64,000 nucleotides of DNA from Tyto alba (lineage: Eukaryota > Chordata > Aves > Strigiformes > Tytonidae): positions 12,765,777 through 12,829,776 of the forward strand of contig NW_024881303.1 in NCBI RefSeq assembly GCF_018691265.1, in the 5' to 3' direction. The translations under genes were made by a program, and so were the position numbers. Position 1 is the stretch's first letter; each line of letters begins with the position of its first letter. Positions 25,309 through 36,692 of this stretch are shown one piece after another. The notes beneath the pieces are model-generated. The model saw only the letters and a list, made by a program, of their open reading frames with translations. It was not told where the DNA came from and searched no databases.

Positions 25309-26844
25309 CTTTAAGGGTTGTTATTAGCAAGCTGTAAGTTGTTATTATTAGCAAACTGATAAAACACTAATGGCCAATTTCTCTCACACAACAGCTTGTC
25401 CATTTCTCCAGTTATCACAACACTGATAACTTTTCCTATTTGAGTTATTCAAAAATGGATTATTAAGACCAAGGAAAATCATCTCTTTGCTCATTACTTG
25501 TTAGATTTTGGGGAAATAACAGCACCTGGCAAACACACATTTTAAGTCTGTCCAAGGTTAGAAATAAAGGTTTTTGCAAACTTCTCAATTTCTTTTTTTT
25601 GAAAACAGAAAATTACATGTGAAGTCCACTGGCCACTGCACACACTTTAACAGCTGTTAAACTCAGGCCAAGTCTGTTAAGCTAGGCTTCCTGCTTCTGT
25701 ATGCAAAATGATTTAAACTTTCCAACCCCAAGAAGTAGATTGTTGCTAAATTACTTCTTCAAAAGGAAAAAAAAAAAAATCTTTGTTTCTTAAGAAAGTT
25801 TTTGTCTCTTACGTTTCTTGCTCAGTGCTATTTAATTCTACTAAAATTTTTTGCTAGCTGGTCACAATTACCTTCATTCTTGAAATCACACTAAAAATAC
25901 TTCTACCTGTAATGAAAAGAGGGCTGTGTCTTCATGAACCCAACCTGACTCATTCTATTGCTCTTGCCCAACACCATTTCTAAAAATTAGGGGTTTTTTC
26001 TACTTACAGCCCTGGGGTGTGGGAGAATTCAGACCTCAGCAACCTTGTCTTGCTATATTTGAAGGAGTCTTAACAGCAAGGAGTATTTAACAAATAAAAA
26101 AAAAATGTTCATTAGCAAGTGTATTTAATGTGTATCTCCACTCTATTGCAGAGTGAGTCAGGCATACAATCATGGGTGTTTAGTACAATTTTAGATGCCC
26201 TAAAATATTCAAGACGTGCAGGACTGGCAAGTAAGAGTTTGGCCATGTGGAAAGCTGCACACTTTTGGAGCATCAACTTCAGACCATAAAGGATCACCTA
26301 CAGCATTTAAGACAGTACACACTGCCTCTGCATATAGGCACCATCTTTGTTCCTTTAAGTTTTTCTAAAATCACTAGTCAGTCAGGGCTCAGGCAAAGGA
26401 ATAGTATCATTATGTGTTTAAGTTAAAACACTGCTCTTTAAAAATAAATGCTAGTAGGCAGGGGTCAACAAGAAGACAGGACCTCAAATACTAGATTCAT
26501 GAGGGTGTTATTGCCATAATGGTCAGTCTAATTAATTTCTGGGTCTTTAAATCAAGTATTTCTTGACACAATTTCTTTAATACTGCAGTATCCCCACCTA
26601 CGTGACAGCAAGGCATGAATGTAACAGAGTCAACACTTAAACAGATGAGAGTTATAGCAGAAGCAGCTGCTAAAATCTAAATCACCCATGCAAAAAGCAT
26701 ATGATTTATTTCTTCCATACGTCCTTCCCATAGAGACAGCCTGCCTTTTTAGTATCTTATCTATTCATTTCAAACAAAGAAACAAAAAGATCTTCGCAAG
26801 TATCCTTGCCCTTGGAAAGTATTTTGATAAAGAGAAGTCCTTCT

Positions 26845-26875
<31 letters not shown>
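26845..26875 (+). repeat. Interrupted poly(A) tract
   Basis: Eighteen A, one G and twelve A. It is a simple mononucleotide tract, and the flanking DNA does not match a known element. Confidence 0.8.
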
Positions 26876-26876
<1 letters not shown>

Positions 26877-28040
26877 AATACAGCCATGAAAACAGTTCTA
26901 GACAGAAGACTGCTTCCATTAGGTATATAAATATTTCAGTCCCAGCAGCACCATCTAATGGAGAGCTCACCAATTTTTCCCCTTCTTTAACATGACAAAT
27001 ATTTTATTTTGGAGGTGTTAACAACTGATACTTTAACACATGGCCCATTTAATACTCTATAAAAACTGATTAGCTACAAGAGAAGCCAAATCATTTCTCC
27101 ACAGACAACAGACAATCCTTTTCTCCCCACAGACATCAGATTCACATACAAATTAAGTACAACATGACATTTGTTTAACCAGATGAGATTTTACTCAGAA
27201 ATACTTTATAAAACACAAAAATACCAGTAAATTTAAGCAGCAATACCAACTTGAAAATACAGCTACCTTAAGAACGTTTAAACTTTCCTGCTGAAAGTAA
27301 AACAAACAGATGTCAGTACCTTTAAAGTGTAAGGCGTATGGACAAACCTGGACATTAACCATAGCAACAGAAGTCACTACCTACACCTACTTAAGATGAA
27401 GGTGAGCATTCAGGTTGCACTTTGGCTACAAAACATACTGTGGGAGATGGGTAGCAAATTATCACAAGCATCAACAGAGCATGTAGCATGACGACTGTTG
27501 TCAGCTTCCACCATTTATCTCATTAACATTTCCTCATGCAAACAAACATGAAAGAATTTACGTATGAAATAGATCTGTAAGTAGTATTTTTTTCCCCACT
27601 GCATTTTGTACTCCTTGTTTTTTCTATAAATCACAATGTTGCAAATAAGGGTTCAACTACTTTGAACTTCTCCAATTAACTCAGCATATGGATGCTCTTG
27701 TTCTGCAATAACTGCCTTTTTATGTATAGCTCAAAGGACTCTCAAAGTCTGTCTGCCCAATCCCATCTCAGAACAGTCAACTAACACATTGAGACTTCAT
27801 ATTAAAAAAAAAAAAAAAAAACAAACAACCAACAAAACAAACAAAAAACCCCACACACACCTTAGTACATAATTCTACAAAAATATAGCATCATACTTTG
27901 GCTATATGTACTAACAGCTTTATTTACACAAACAGGACAATTCCAAGCTTCTTCCTCATTTCTTTTGAGATAATCTCCATAGCAAAAGTATACAGACCTC
28001 AGTGGGTGAATATTTATCTGCTTGTCCTAAATCTTTCTTA

Positions 28041-28150
28041 AAAAAAAAGCAAAAAACCCCACACCAAAACCAAACAAACAAAAAAAACCACCCCACACAA
28101 GCAAAGCAAACAAACATGCAAAAAACTCACACACAAACAACCAGAGTAAA
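28041..28150 (+). repeat. A/C-rich low-complexity tract
   Basis: About 110 bases of A and C with few other bases (CAAAACCAAACAAACA-type). It is low complexity, with no coding potential on either strand. Confidence 0.7.
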
Positions 28151-30992
28151 TCCCCAAAACTCCCCTCAAATACTTACTGGCCAAAATACTGAAAGTTGCA
28201 TATCTATATAATCTTTCTCAAAACGAAAGTGAAGTTTTCAGGAATTTGTAAGAAGGAAAGAGGAATAAGGGAAATTTATGGTCCCAGGTGTTGAAAAATA
28301 GCTGATGAAGTACAATGCACAAATAACAATAAACTTGTTTTATCTTCCTAGAGATTGCCAAGAGCATTCTGCACACACTCAAAAAAAAGTGTCAAAATAC
28401 CTTGCTATAGCACAGATACAAACCCCCCTGCCAAACAGTCTGGGCAACACAACAACAGTACCTACTAGCTGAACTACACCATAGGATCCATTGGTATTTC
28501 CATTACATATTGACACCACGGGTGAGTAGTAAGACATATTTGCTAATCTGAAATACAGCATGCTCAGGTTCTGTAGATAGAAACATGATTCAACTCCTGA
28601 CGGAAAACAGACAGAGAAGATACTGCTGACTTCAAGTAATACTACATATTAATAACTTCAAATGAAGCTAGCTCAAATCCTTCTTTTTTTCACCCCCAAA
28701 TGCTGAGTTTTAGAAGGTAATTATACTACTGCATTAAAGGGTTCCAAAACTGCTTGAGATGCACATATGCAAATCAGTGGCCTTCATTTATTTAGGTATC
28801 CAACTTCCTTCTACTCCAACTGTCAGCCAAATGGTAGAATTTTGAGAACGTGTCATTTTACAACCACAAGCACTTTACCTTTGGCACCTATTGAATGTAG
28901 AACTGGTACCCTAATCAGGTTCAACCACAACAGTCATAACAATAAAAACATTCCCAGGCAAAAGCAAAACGCTGCTCTCAAGGACGTTGTGCCAAACAGA
29001 AAACAGTGAAAAGGATGGAATGAAAAAGCAAGCATAGATTTTGAGACGTGTACTTCAGACAATAGTAGGGTACATTGTAGACCATCTTCAGTGACCTGGA
29101 AGAGAAGAGCCTGTTAATTCACCTGGAGTGGGAGGTGGGGTTGGGAGGGAATCAAAGAAGCAGGTAGCTACAGAGAGGTCAAAGAAAAGTGGATTTGAAG
29201 ATAAAAATTATTAGCTAGAAGTGTGAAAGTAAGTACAAGCCTAAAAACAAGCATTTCAAGAGAAAAACTATGTAAATGGAAGGGGAAAATGCAGTCACTT
29301 TGCTCTAGTGCAAAGATGAAACCACCTTGGAATAAAAGTCATCCCTTAACTCTAAACAACTCTAAAATTACAAGAGATCTGACTGAAAGCAGCTCAAAAT
29401 AAGACACTTCTAACAGTCAGAGGAATCAACTTGTGAAATTAAGAGCATTTATACTGTTTGGCCAATTAAGATGGAAGAGAAGCACAGCATGGACAAGAGC
29501 GTTCTGTTAGTATCTGAAGAGCACAAAATGCAGGAAGAGGAGTCACTTGAGATGGTTTAAAGGAGATTAAAACAAGAACAAGTTGAATGAAAATTGTAAG
29601 GCTATGCTTCCTATGTAAAATCAAGACTTACATCTGCAAGTCATTAAGTTAGAAGCCACAACACTCAAGGAAACCAACTCTCAAAAGGTTGCTCTCTGTG
29701 GAAAGACAGAGAGAGGACACAGTCAAACTGGTACAGTACACAAGATCTCCATGATAAAAACCTCTAGTAATTGTTCTGATTACCTCCCTCTCTCAAGTAC
29801 GTGGATGACCTTACAAAACCAAATCCATTCACATTGCTGAAATTTGCTTTGAGCTGGGATCTGCTGTTAGAAAGTTATTTTAGGCACAGTTATCATGTAA
29901 GCTGGTTCCATAGAACAAGAAAAAAATGTTACTTTTCTAGAACATCCAAGCATAAAGTTGGGAACAACTACAAGTAGTGGAACAGCTACCACTGACAAAT
30001 TCTGTCATGTACACTCAGCTTCATACAGTGCTGCACATTTGCCGTACGCAACAATGGAAGAGTGTGAAGTAAATACTGTTTCCTGTCCCCCGATGCTGAC
30101 AGTGCAGGATGGTACAGCACTGCAGAGAAGGAACAGGATGCCTCTACACAGCACTTGCAATTTATTTCATTTATCAACAGATGATGCTTGTACTGCCCTG
30201 CTCAGTCTCAACAACTCAGCATTTTTATGTCCTCAGGTTGTAGGAAAGCACCACTGTTCCCGTTTTATTACAGACCAGGAAAATGGTCTGTATATGGAGC
30301 CAACCACACATAAGCCACAAGCTGCACCGAAGTTACTCTCGGAACTCCCAGTCAGCTACCACCTAACCCCAGCAACACCCAAGTATCAGTACTCTCCTCT
30401 TCCCCAGTACGTCTTCTGTGCTTAAGAAAACGTCTGTCTTGACAAGGCTGATCACCTCAGCAAGCCTCCCAACATCAAGTTCAAATGCACCAGAAAGCCA
30501 TAAACAAAACAGCAGTGGAAGAAGCATCAGACGACTCTATGTCTTTCTGCACCCTGGTAATTGTCCTAACCACTTGACTGAGACATCATGCTTCCTCTTG
30601 CTCTCTTTCTCAGGCACACTGAGTTTTGATTATTCCTGGCATAGCAGAAGAGTTGCAAGAGAAGGAAGTGACACTAGTCTTAACTGGCCTGTGGCTTGAT
30701 GATGAGAATACTCCCCAGGGAAGGAGGAAACTTGGACTGGAATCCCCCTTGTGCCCTGGGACTCAGGCATGATGTCACATCACTCCACACTGCAACATCA
30801 AAGCCCCTTGTTGGTCTGGCCCTAACACATCTGCAGGAATGGAAAAAAACCAAAGCAAAACAAAAAAAAAACCCAGCCTCCAAGTCTCCTAGATTTTACA
30901 CTTCTATCTTCAGTGGACCATCCTCTCTTTCTCGATAGATGTCAAAGCTTGGAGGAATGAAGTGGCAGCCAGGAAGGCACTTCTTATCTTAC

Positions 30993-31055
30993 CGTAGCAT
31001 CTGCAACGTGCTTTTCAAGATAGACCAAATCAAAATAACTGTTTTTGCTAGACAC
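30993..31055 (-). CDS. Candidate coding exon of an unidentified minus-strand gene
   Basis: On the minus strand CTTTACAGCATTCTTAG is a usable acceptor and TACG/GTAAGATAAG a strong donor. The 21 codons between them are in phase 0 and encode VSSKNSYFDLVYLEKHVADA plus T. The exon is compatible in phase with the block at 33281-33356. The family is unknown. Confidence 0.22.
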
Positions 31056-33280
31056 CTAAGAATGCTGTAAAGGCTCATGGCATTTCAAGCTTGTCTTGAG
31101 TGGGCATATCTTACTTTGTTTACAAAAAGATGTTTTTCCATTAATGCAGAAACCACAAAGTCAGACAAAAGTTCAGTGTTACTCCAAATGTTATTTTTTT
31201 TTATTCATGTTCTTCCATAGTCATCATTAAAGCATGTAAAAGAGAGGTTTCATGACTTCTTTCACTAATGTTTTTGACCAACACATTTGCTACGTATACT
31301 GTATGCGAAACGATATATTCACTTCAGAGCATTTAAACTATACTACAATTATGAGCATTTTTCATCATTGTGAATAATCTACAGAATGTTTCCTCTATAC
31401 ATCAGAGAAATCTATTTCATAAACGATCATTTTATGATACTATATAAAACAAGACTGGAACTATGAAACATTCCAACTTAAAGCATTCCTGCTATGCTCA
31501 CTGCAGTTCTAATGCCCGCAATTTGTAAAAATTCAATCTTGATGTCAACATACACAACACCCCAATTTTCAGTACAAGGAGGGAGCCAGGGATGAAGGCC
31601 GTCACACACATCCAATACTGAACTTCTGCATTCACAAGCACATTGAGACTTTGCTTCCCACGCTGCCCTTGACTAGATCAACTGCAGAATTTGGAATTCT
31701 ACTAAAAATCACAGCTCACACATACAGAGTAAAGCAGCAGGGAAGAACAACAGCATGGAAATCAAAGGCTTAACATTTTTTGGGAGGTGGAGAGGATTAG
31801 TGACCTACAGTTGTTGTATATAATTTTAGAGACGCTCGCCCTGTTAACCTAGTTACAAAGCCAACAGTCAACAGCAATTGAAGTCACAGTGGCAATGGTA
31901 TTTTGCTGTCAGTGCTTCAGTAGAAAAGATCTCCAGGAAGAAAACAAAAAAAAAACTCAAAGACTATATAAATATACGTATCTCAATATCACAGCTCCAA
32001 ATAATCTTTTGCCTTATTTCATCCCTAAGTTCTAAGATCTTTCTACTGTATGCTATCCTTACGGATTTTCTAGGGGCTTTTTTGTCTTTATTTCCTTTTC
32101 TCTCCCATTAGAAGGAGAGCACCTCTTCCTATTTTGCAGACACCTAATGATCTTTCATTCTAAGTTGCCCCCTCTTTCCTCCCAATTCTCTAGTCCTTTC
32201 TCTTTCTACCTTAAAAAAAAGGCATAGAAAGCATGAAATGTGTTTATGATTTGTCTAAACAAACATATACTGACTTTAAACTATCCATTTATGAGGGTAT
32301 GGGCTTCCAGCAGGCAGAGCTGAGAGACAAGTCATGTCCTCTTTGCCAGTCCTTCACTGCTGTAGTTTCTACGTCACCACTTCATCACCACAGGTTAAAA
32401 AGTGTAAGATAAAACCTAGCGTGACTACAGCACTATCTCTTGTGCTACAATCACACCTTTATCCTGTTGCACAAAAATACACAACTCTCCCTCCCTTGGC
32501 TTCTTTTCCCCATACCACATCTTGACATCTCCAGTTTCATGCTCTCCCACCACTTTTGGTGTTCCTGAGCCATACGCCAAAAATGCCAGGAGGCTTTAAA
32601 TACAAGCATCATATTCAGAAAGTACCCACCCACAGGCATTTAAAAAAAAAATAAAAATTAACTCTTGGCAATTCTTTAAAGCAACTGTGCACAAGAGCAC
32701 CGACACCTGAAACCAATGTGTAATGAGCAGTCTTCAGACATCATAAGATTCTGCACTTTCAATTAAGAAACACTGTTATAATAAAAAAAAAAATCTAATG
32801 AAATCCAGTTATTGCATCATCTAAGATATCAGAGATTAAAATATGTTGTTCTTGCAATATATATTCATACAAAGCCAGTTTAGGATATTGGAGTAGATTT
32901 AAGTCATTGCTATTTTTAAACTGCCTTTTCATCAGCAGAAGAACTAAAAAATCATTTACTTATCAATGTCCCAGTGGTCTAACAATAAAAGTTTAAAATT
33001 AACATTCCTGGCTTTTCATATTTTCAGCACTGCCATATCTACTAATAGAACAGCTGGAATTCAGTATTGAAAAAAAAATGTTCCTCTTCCCTCACTTAAA
33101 CCTTTCATTATGGACAAGAACAATGTAAAGATCTAAAATACAAAAAAGACCTTGAAATCATTTAGAAGACCAACTGTATTAGCATGAACCCGTACAACTT
33201 CATAAAAGATTTTTTGTTACGGGTGCTAACTACTGCCATCTTACACAGTTCTCCAAGGTACCAGCGGTAAATATGCTTAC

Positions 33281-33356
33281 ACGATGATCAAATTCTCTGA
33301 ATCCATACACGAATGGCTTCTCAAGATTGGTATCATCAAACTTAATTGCAGAAGGA
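33281..33356 (-). CDS. Candidate coding exon of an unidentified minus-strand gene
   Basis: On the minus strand the tract TTTTCAGGCTTTTCTGAAG precedes 76 bases ending CGT/GTAAGC. The open frame reads PSAIKFDDTNLEKPFVYGFR then EFDHR, with an in-frame TGA lying just before the acceptor. It ends in phase 0, as required by 30993-31055. A problem is that no in-frame ATG exists upstream in the neighbouring candidate exon (34395-34450), so the start of translation is unexplained. No homologue is recognised. Confidence 0.22.
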
Positions 33357-34394
33357 CTTCAGAAAAGCCTGAAAACTGAGTCATCTAGCACCCTCTTTTG
33401 ATTAGAATTAATTTGCTTTGCTATTGAATACACTTTACCTTTCTATATTCTAAGTCTAGCTATTATTGGAAGCTTCTCAACAAGTCATATTTCAGTAAAA
33501 CACCTACCATTTTCATGCTGGAACCAAGCAACTTTTATAACCTCATAGCACCGTCTGCTTACAATGCCCAAACTCACGATACATCAATGTTTCCGTTCTC
33601 AAGCTTTATGACAAGGGGTTTCCCAGTTCAGCCATAAAACTCTGATTCAGTCCAAACATTCAAGTATTTCAAAAACCCTTCCCTAATCACAATAAATAAT
33701 AACATTTACATCTGTGTTAATGGATTTCCATTTATAGACACTTTTAACTAAATGGCTCATTTTAAAGGACAACATATGGTATATGTTATGATCTCTTTAA
33801 GTTCTAGCTCTAACAATCAGTGTAGCTTTTAAATCCAGGCTTTTATACAAGTCAGTAGCTATTTCAAATGCAAGTTTTTACTAACTATTTCAAATTAGAC
33901 TATTTCATTTGTCTAAGCTAAAGACCGCTAGCACACCTTCACGTCACACACCAAACTCCTTTTCGGTCTAGGAATGCAAGTTCAGATTAGTGCACAGTAA
34001 CATTACATGCGTTCTACGGGACGAACCTGCAAGGAAAACCACACAGTTCTACTGAAGAAATAAAAAACGTGTGAATCGCAATATACAAGGCTCAGTTAGA
34101 TTTCAACCAGCTAGAAAAGTCACTGACCCAAGGAGACGGCAAATTTCAAATTGTATCACTGGAACTTCCCACATTTCACTACCTCAGAAACAGAAAAAGC
34201 TGAAAAATGTCCTAATGCATGGTAAAGATCCTCACAGAGGTGCACATACAGTCTTTCACGTCACACACAAGCTCAGATTGGCAGAACGTGAGATTACGCC
34301 TCTTATCGTTAACAGCATTTCTCCTGTTTTTCCACAGGTAACTCAGATCTTAGACACTTGAAGACACAAATAAATCAAGGTGCAAATGCCTTAC

Positions 34395-34450
34395 CTTCCT
34401 ATTTTACAAGCCACTGCAGTTCTCAGATCATGAGTCAGTCATAGGTTCAT
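34395..34450 (-). other. Candidate non-coding 5' UTR exon
   Basis: On the minus strand GTCATTCCTCTGCAG is a good acceptor and AGGAAG/GTAAGG a consensus donor. The 56 bases between have stops in all three frames, so the exon could only be untranslated. It lies just left of the CpG island, where a second 5' UTR exon of a leftward gene would be expected. It also contains an AP-1-type motif. Confidence 0.3.
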
Positions 34451-34468
34451 CTGCAGAGGAATGACTCA
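34431..34468. promoter_or_regulatory. Pair of AP-1/TRE-type sites
   Basis: TGAGTCA at 34431-34437 and TGACTCA at 34462-34468 are both exact matches to the AP-1 (Fos/Jun) consensus, spaced 24 bases apart at the left shoulder of the CpG island. The match is seen directly. Any binding is inferred. Confidence 0.4.
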
Positions 34469-34622
34469 GTATAAACTTTTAAACACTCGTTATTTTTCCT
34501 AACCTACAACACGGCAATTAACGTTAACGCGCTATAACGCGGTGCCGCGAACCAGCGCCGAAAAATGAATGGCGTGAAAACAAAACACTTCTCTTTCGGC
34601 TCACGCCAGGCAGCAGCCGGGC

Positions 34623-34628
34623 TTTATA
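34623..34628 (-). promoter_or_regulatory. TATA-like element, minus strand
   Basis: The minus strand reads CGCTATAAAGCCC at the left edge of the CpG island, a good TATA-box context that would place a start near 34595. It might serve a leftward transcript. TATA boxes are uncommon in CpG-island promoters, so this may be incidental. Confidence 0.25.
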
Positions 34629-34856
34629 GCGCAGGGCCGCTGTGTAGGCAGGCGAGACTCCGCGCAAACGTAACTCCTTCCGCGCCGACCGGGGCGGGGG
34701 GGGGGCAGCTCCGTCCCAGCGGCGGAGGCTGCCTGGCCCCGGCCCCGGCCCCCATGGCGGGGGAGCGGGGGGGAGCGGGCGCGGGGCCGCCGCCGCAGCG
34801 GGCAGCCCGGGGAGGCGGCGGCGGGGAGCCCCGGCGCGGCGGCTGCCGGCAGTGCC

Positions 34857-34866
34857 CCTTTAAAGG
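34857..34866. promoter_or_regulatory. CArG box (SRF-type site)
   Basis: CCTTTAAAGG is a perfect CC(A/T)6GG palindrome inside the CpG island. About 25 bases on, CCGCATATGG is a one-step-degenerate relative. Serum response factor binds such sites in immediate-early and muscle genes. Occupancy here is inferred only from the motif. Confidence 0.4.
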
Positions 34867-34993
34867 CCGTCGGCCCGCCCCCAGCACCGCATATGGAGGG
34901 AGCCAGGAGCGGAGCGAGGCTTCTGCATTCAAACGACACATCAAACGCCGCAAGCGCCGCACGGCTCCGCTCCGGCCCGCCGGCCTCGCAGGC

Positions 34994-35021
34994 GCACACA
35001 CACACACACACACACACACAC
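34994..35021 (+). repeat. (CA)14 microsatellite
   Basis: Fourteen perfect CA units within the CpG island, flanked by GCG and CCGCGG. Such a tract is likely polymorphic in length. It creates His-Thr and Cys-Val artefact frames. Confidence 0.95.
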
Positions 35022-35432
35022 CGCGGAGGGAGCGGGGGGGGGGAGCGGGCAGATATAAGTGAAAAAGGAGCACCTGCAAAGCCCGCGAGTGCGTTCCGCG
35101 CAGGCAGAGTCCACGCCGCCCGCGCCGCAAGCTGATCTATCCCCGGGCACCAACCGCCGCCAAGGTCCCGGCAACAGGCTGCGGGAACAGCGCGCTCGGC
35201 CCCTGCCTGGTGGCAAATGCCTCGTATCAGCGCCGCGCCGCCGCCTTGTCCCCGCCGGCTCCGCGGGAGCAGCCCCCCCCTTCCTCCTCCTCGTTCTCAC
35301 CCCCCCCCCCCCCAGCTCTCACCGCCCGCCCGGCCCCGTCCCTCTGCCCCGGGAGCGCGGGCAGGCGAGCCCAGCCGGTGCCGGAGCCCTGAGCGGGAGC
35401 TGCCGCCGCCACGGCGGCGGCGAAGCGCTCGC

Positions 35433-35470
35433 TCCCTCCCTCCCTCCCTCCCTCCCTCCCTCCCTCCCTC
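35433..35470 (+). repeat. (TCCC)n microsatellite
   Basis: About nine to ten perfect TCCC units, a homopyrimidine mirror-type tract able to form triplex or H-DNA, located in the CpG island about 65 bases left of the proposed minus-strand donor. Confidence 0.95.
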
Positions 35471-35531
35471 TCTCTTCCCCTCTTCGCCGCCGCGCCGCTC
35501 CTCGGGGCGCGCCGAGCCCGGCGGGCGCCCT

Positions 35532-35541
35532 ACCTGCGAGT
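35532..35541 (-). other. Splice donor of candidate first exon
   Basis: The minus strand reads ACTCGCAG/GTAGGGC, a close match to the vertebrate donor consensus, within the CpG island. The exon body would lie to the right (35534 upward), with an undefined transcription start before about 36100. It is the main hint that the island drives a leftward gene. Confidence 0.35.
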
Positions 35542-36168
35542 GTCTGAGGGGAGCGGGGCGGCGGGCGGCAGCCGGAGCCCGGCGAAGGCGACCGCCAGCC
35601 CGACGGAAAGTCCCTGCCGCTCTGCGCCGTCTCCCCCCCCCGCCCCGCACTTCCTCTCCCGCCCGCTCAGGCTGGAAATCCCCGGCAAGCCCGCTGCTCT
35701 CCCGGCTCCTCCTCACACAAGCGAGGGGCGGGCCCCGGGCCGCGCCGCTCAGCGCGCAGGCGGCTGCTGGGGGCCGGGCCTGCCCTGCCCGCCTGCCCCG
35801 GCTGCACCTGATGCCGCGGCCGCCGCCCCCCTCCCCCGCCACCGCGGGCGCTGCCCGGGGGGGAAGCGGCGGCCGCTCGGCAGACGGAGCCCGTCCCGCC
35901 CGCCGGCTCCTCCGCAGGCGGGGAAGGGGCTGCGGGGCGGGCGGTGAGGAGGCGGCGCGTCCCGCCGGGGGAAGCGGGGCCGGGGCTCGGCTCGCCCCGC
36001 CGCCGCGGGGGCTCGGCCTGAGGGCGGGCGTTGGGGCTGGGAAGGAAGGGCGCGGGGAGGGCGCCGGGACGGAGCGGCGCGGCGGAGAGCCGCTGGCTTC
36101 CCCTCTCCGCCCCGAGGGAGGTGCGAGCAACTCCACATAAAGGGTCGCCTCGAACACAATAGCCTTTA

Positions 36169-36210
36169 TTAAAAAAAAAAAAATAAATAATAATAATAAT
36201 AATAATAAAA
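36169..36210 (+). repeat. A-run plus (TAA)n microsatellite
   Basis: About 15 A followed by eight to nine ATA/TAA units, an abrupt AT-only island of about 40 bases inside GC-rich DNA. On the minus strand this translates to a leucine/phenylalanine run, giving a false signal-peptide-like start at about 36217. Confidence 0.9.
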
Positions 36211-36692
36211 TTGCCACTGGGGAAAAAGAGGGAGGGAGGAAAAACCGCGGGGAGGAGGGATGGGAGGGGAAGGGAAGGGGAGAAGAGTCTGGAAAAGATC
36301 AGAAAAGAGCAGCGAGCCAGAGCCGCTCGCCCCCCCGGCGAGGCCGATCGCCTCGGGGGGGGAGCCCGGGCAGGCTGCAGGCGGGGGGCACCCCGGGCCG
36401 GCGGGTGGCCTTCCTCCCCGGGGGTGCGGGAGGCACCCGGCTTCCCTCCTCCAGGGCCGGGGGGGGCGGCTCGGCACCCGGTAGAGCCTGTCGGTCCGGG
36501 CGGTCAGATGAAATAAACGCCTGTCTCGGGCTCCGCTTGTGTTGCGCTATGTCCTCACCGGGACAGATGCCCGGCCGGTACCGGCGGCCTCGCTTTTACG
36601 CTGGACAGCGCTGTGCGGCTTCTCCCCCACCGCGGCCTCGCCGCGCTGCCGGGAGGGGAGGGGGACAGGGGGTTCTGGCGCAAAAGCGGCGC

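Larger units (their letters stand above)
22373..34390. other. AT-rich, intron-like block
   Basis: No recognised gene. The block includes A/C-rich tracts (22893-22980, 27807-27860 and 28041-28150), an A-run at 26845-26875, and several splice-like minus-strand open blocks. Three of these (25174-25308, 30993-31055 and 33281-33356) are listed separately. A plus-strand C/T-rich zone at 23.7-25.1 kb shows only broken frames. Confidence 0.45.
34500..36680. promoter_or_regulatory. CpG island, principal promoter candidate
   Basis: About 2.2 kb of GC-rich, CpG-dense sequence with GC boxes (GGGGCGGGG-type) contrasts sharply with AT-rich, CpG-poor flanks. This is typical of a vertebrate housekeeping or developmental promoter. 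It holds a CArG box (34857-34866), TATA-like elements on both strands, and a strong minus-strand donor (CTCGCAG/GTAGGG at 35532-35534) consistent with a non-coding first exon transcribed leftward. Long open frames on both strands are by-products of GC content. A divergent promoter is possible. Confidence 0.85.

Noticed and set aside
29040..29100. Minus-strand block VTEDGLQCTLLLSE after a TCTTCTCTTCCAG acceptor
   Set aside because: The acceptor is good, but no acceptable donor follows and its phase does not fit the neighbouring candidates.
34754..35062. Kozak-like CCCATGG start with a Gly/Arg-rich plus-strand frame
   Set aside because: The frame runs through the CArG box and the (CA)n microsatellite and shows no conserved domain. 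It is likely promoter DNA.
35217..36217. 306-307-codon open frames on both strands in the CpG island
   Set aside because: Opposing long frames arise because GC-rich DNA has few stop codons. The translations are Pro/Arg/Ala/Gly-rich without domains. The minus-strand frame starts in a microsatellite.
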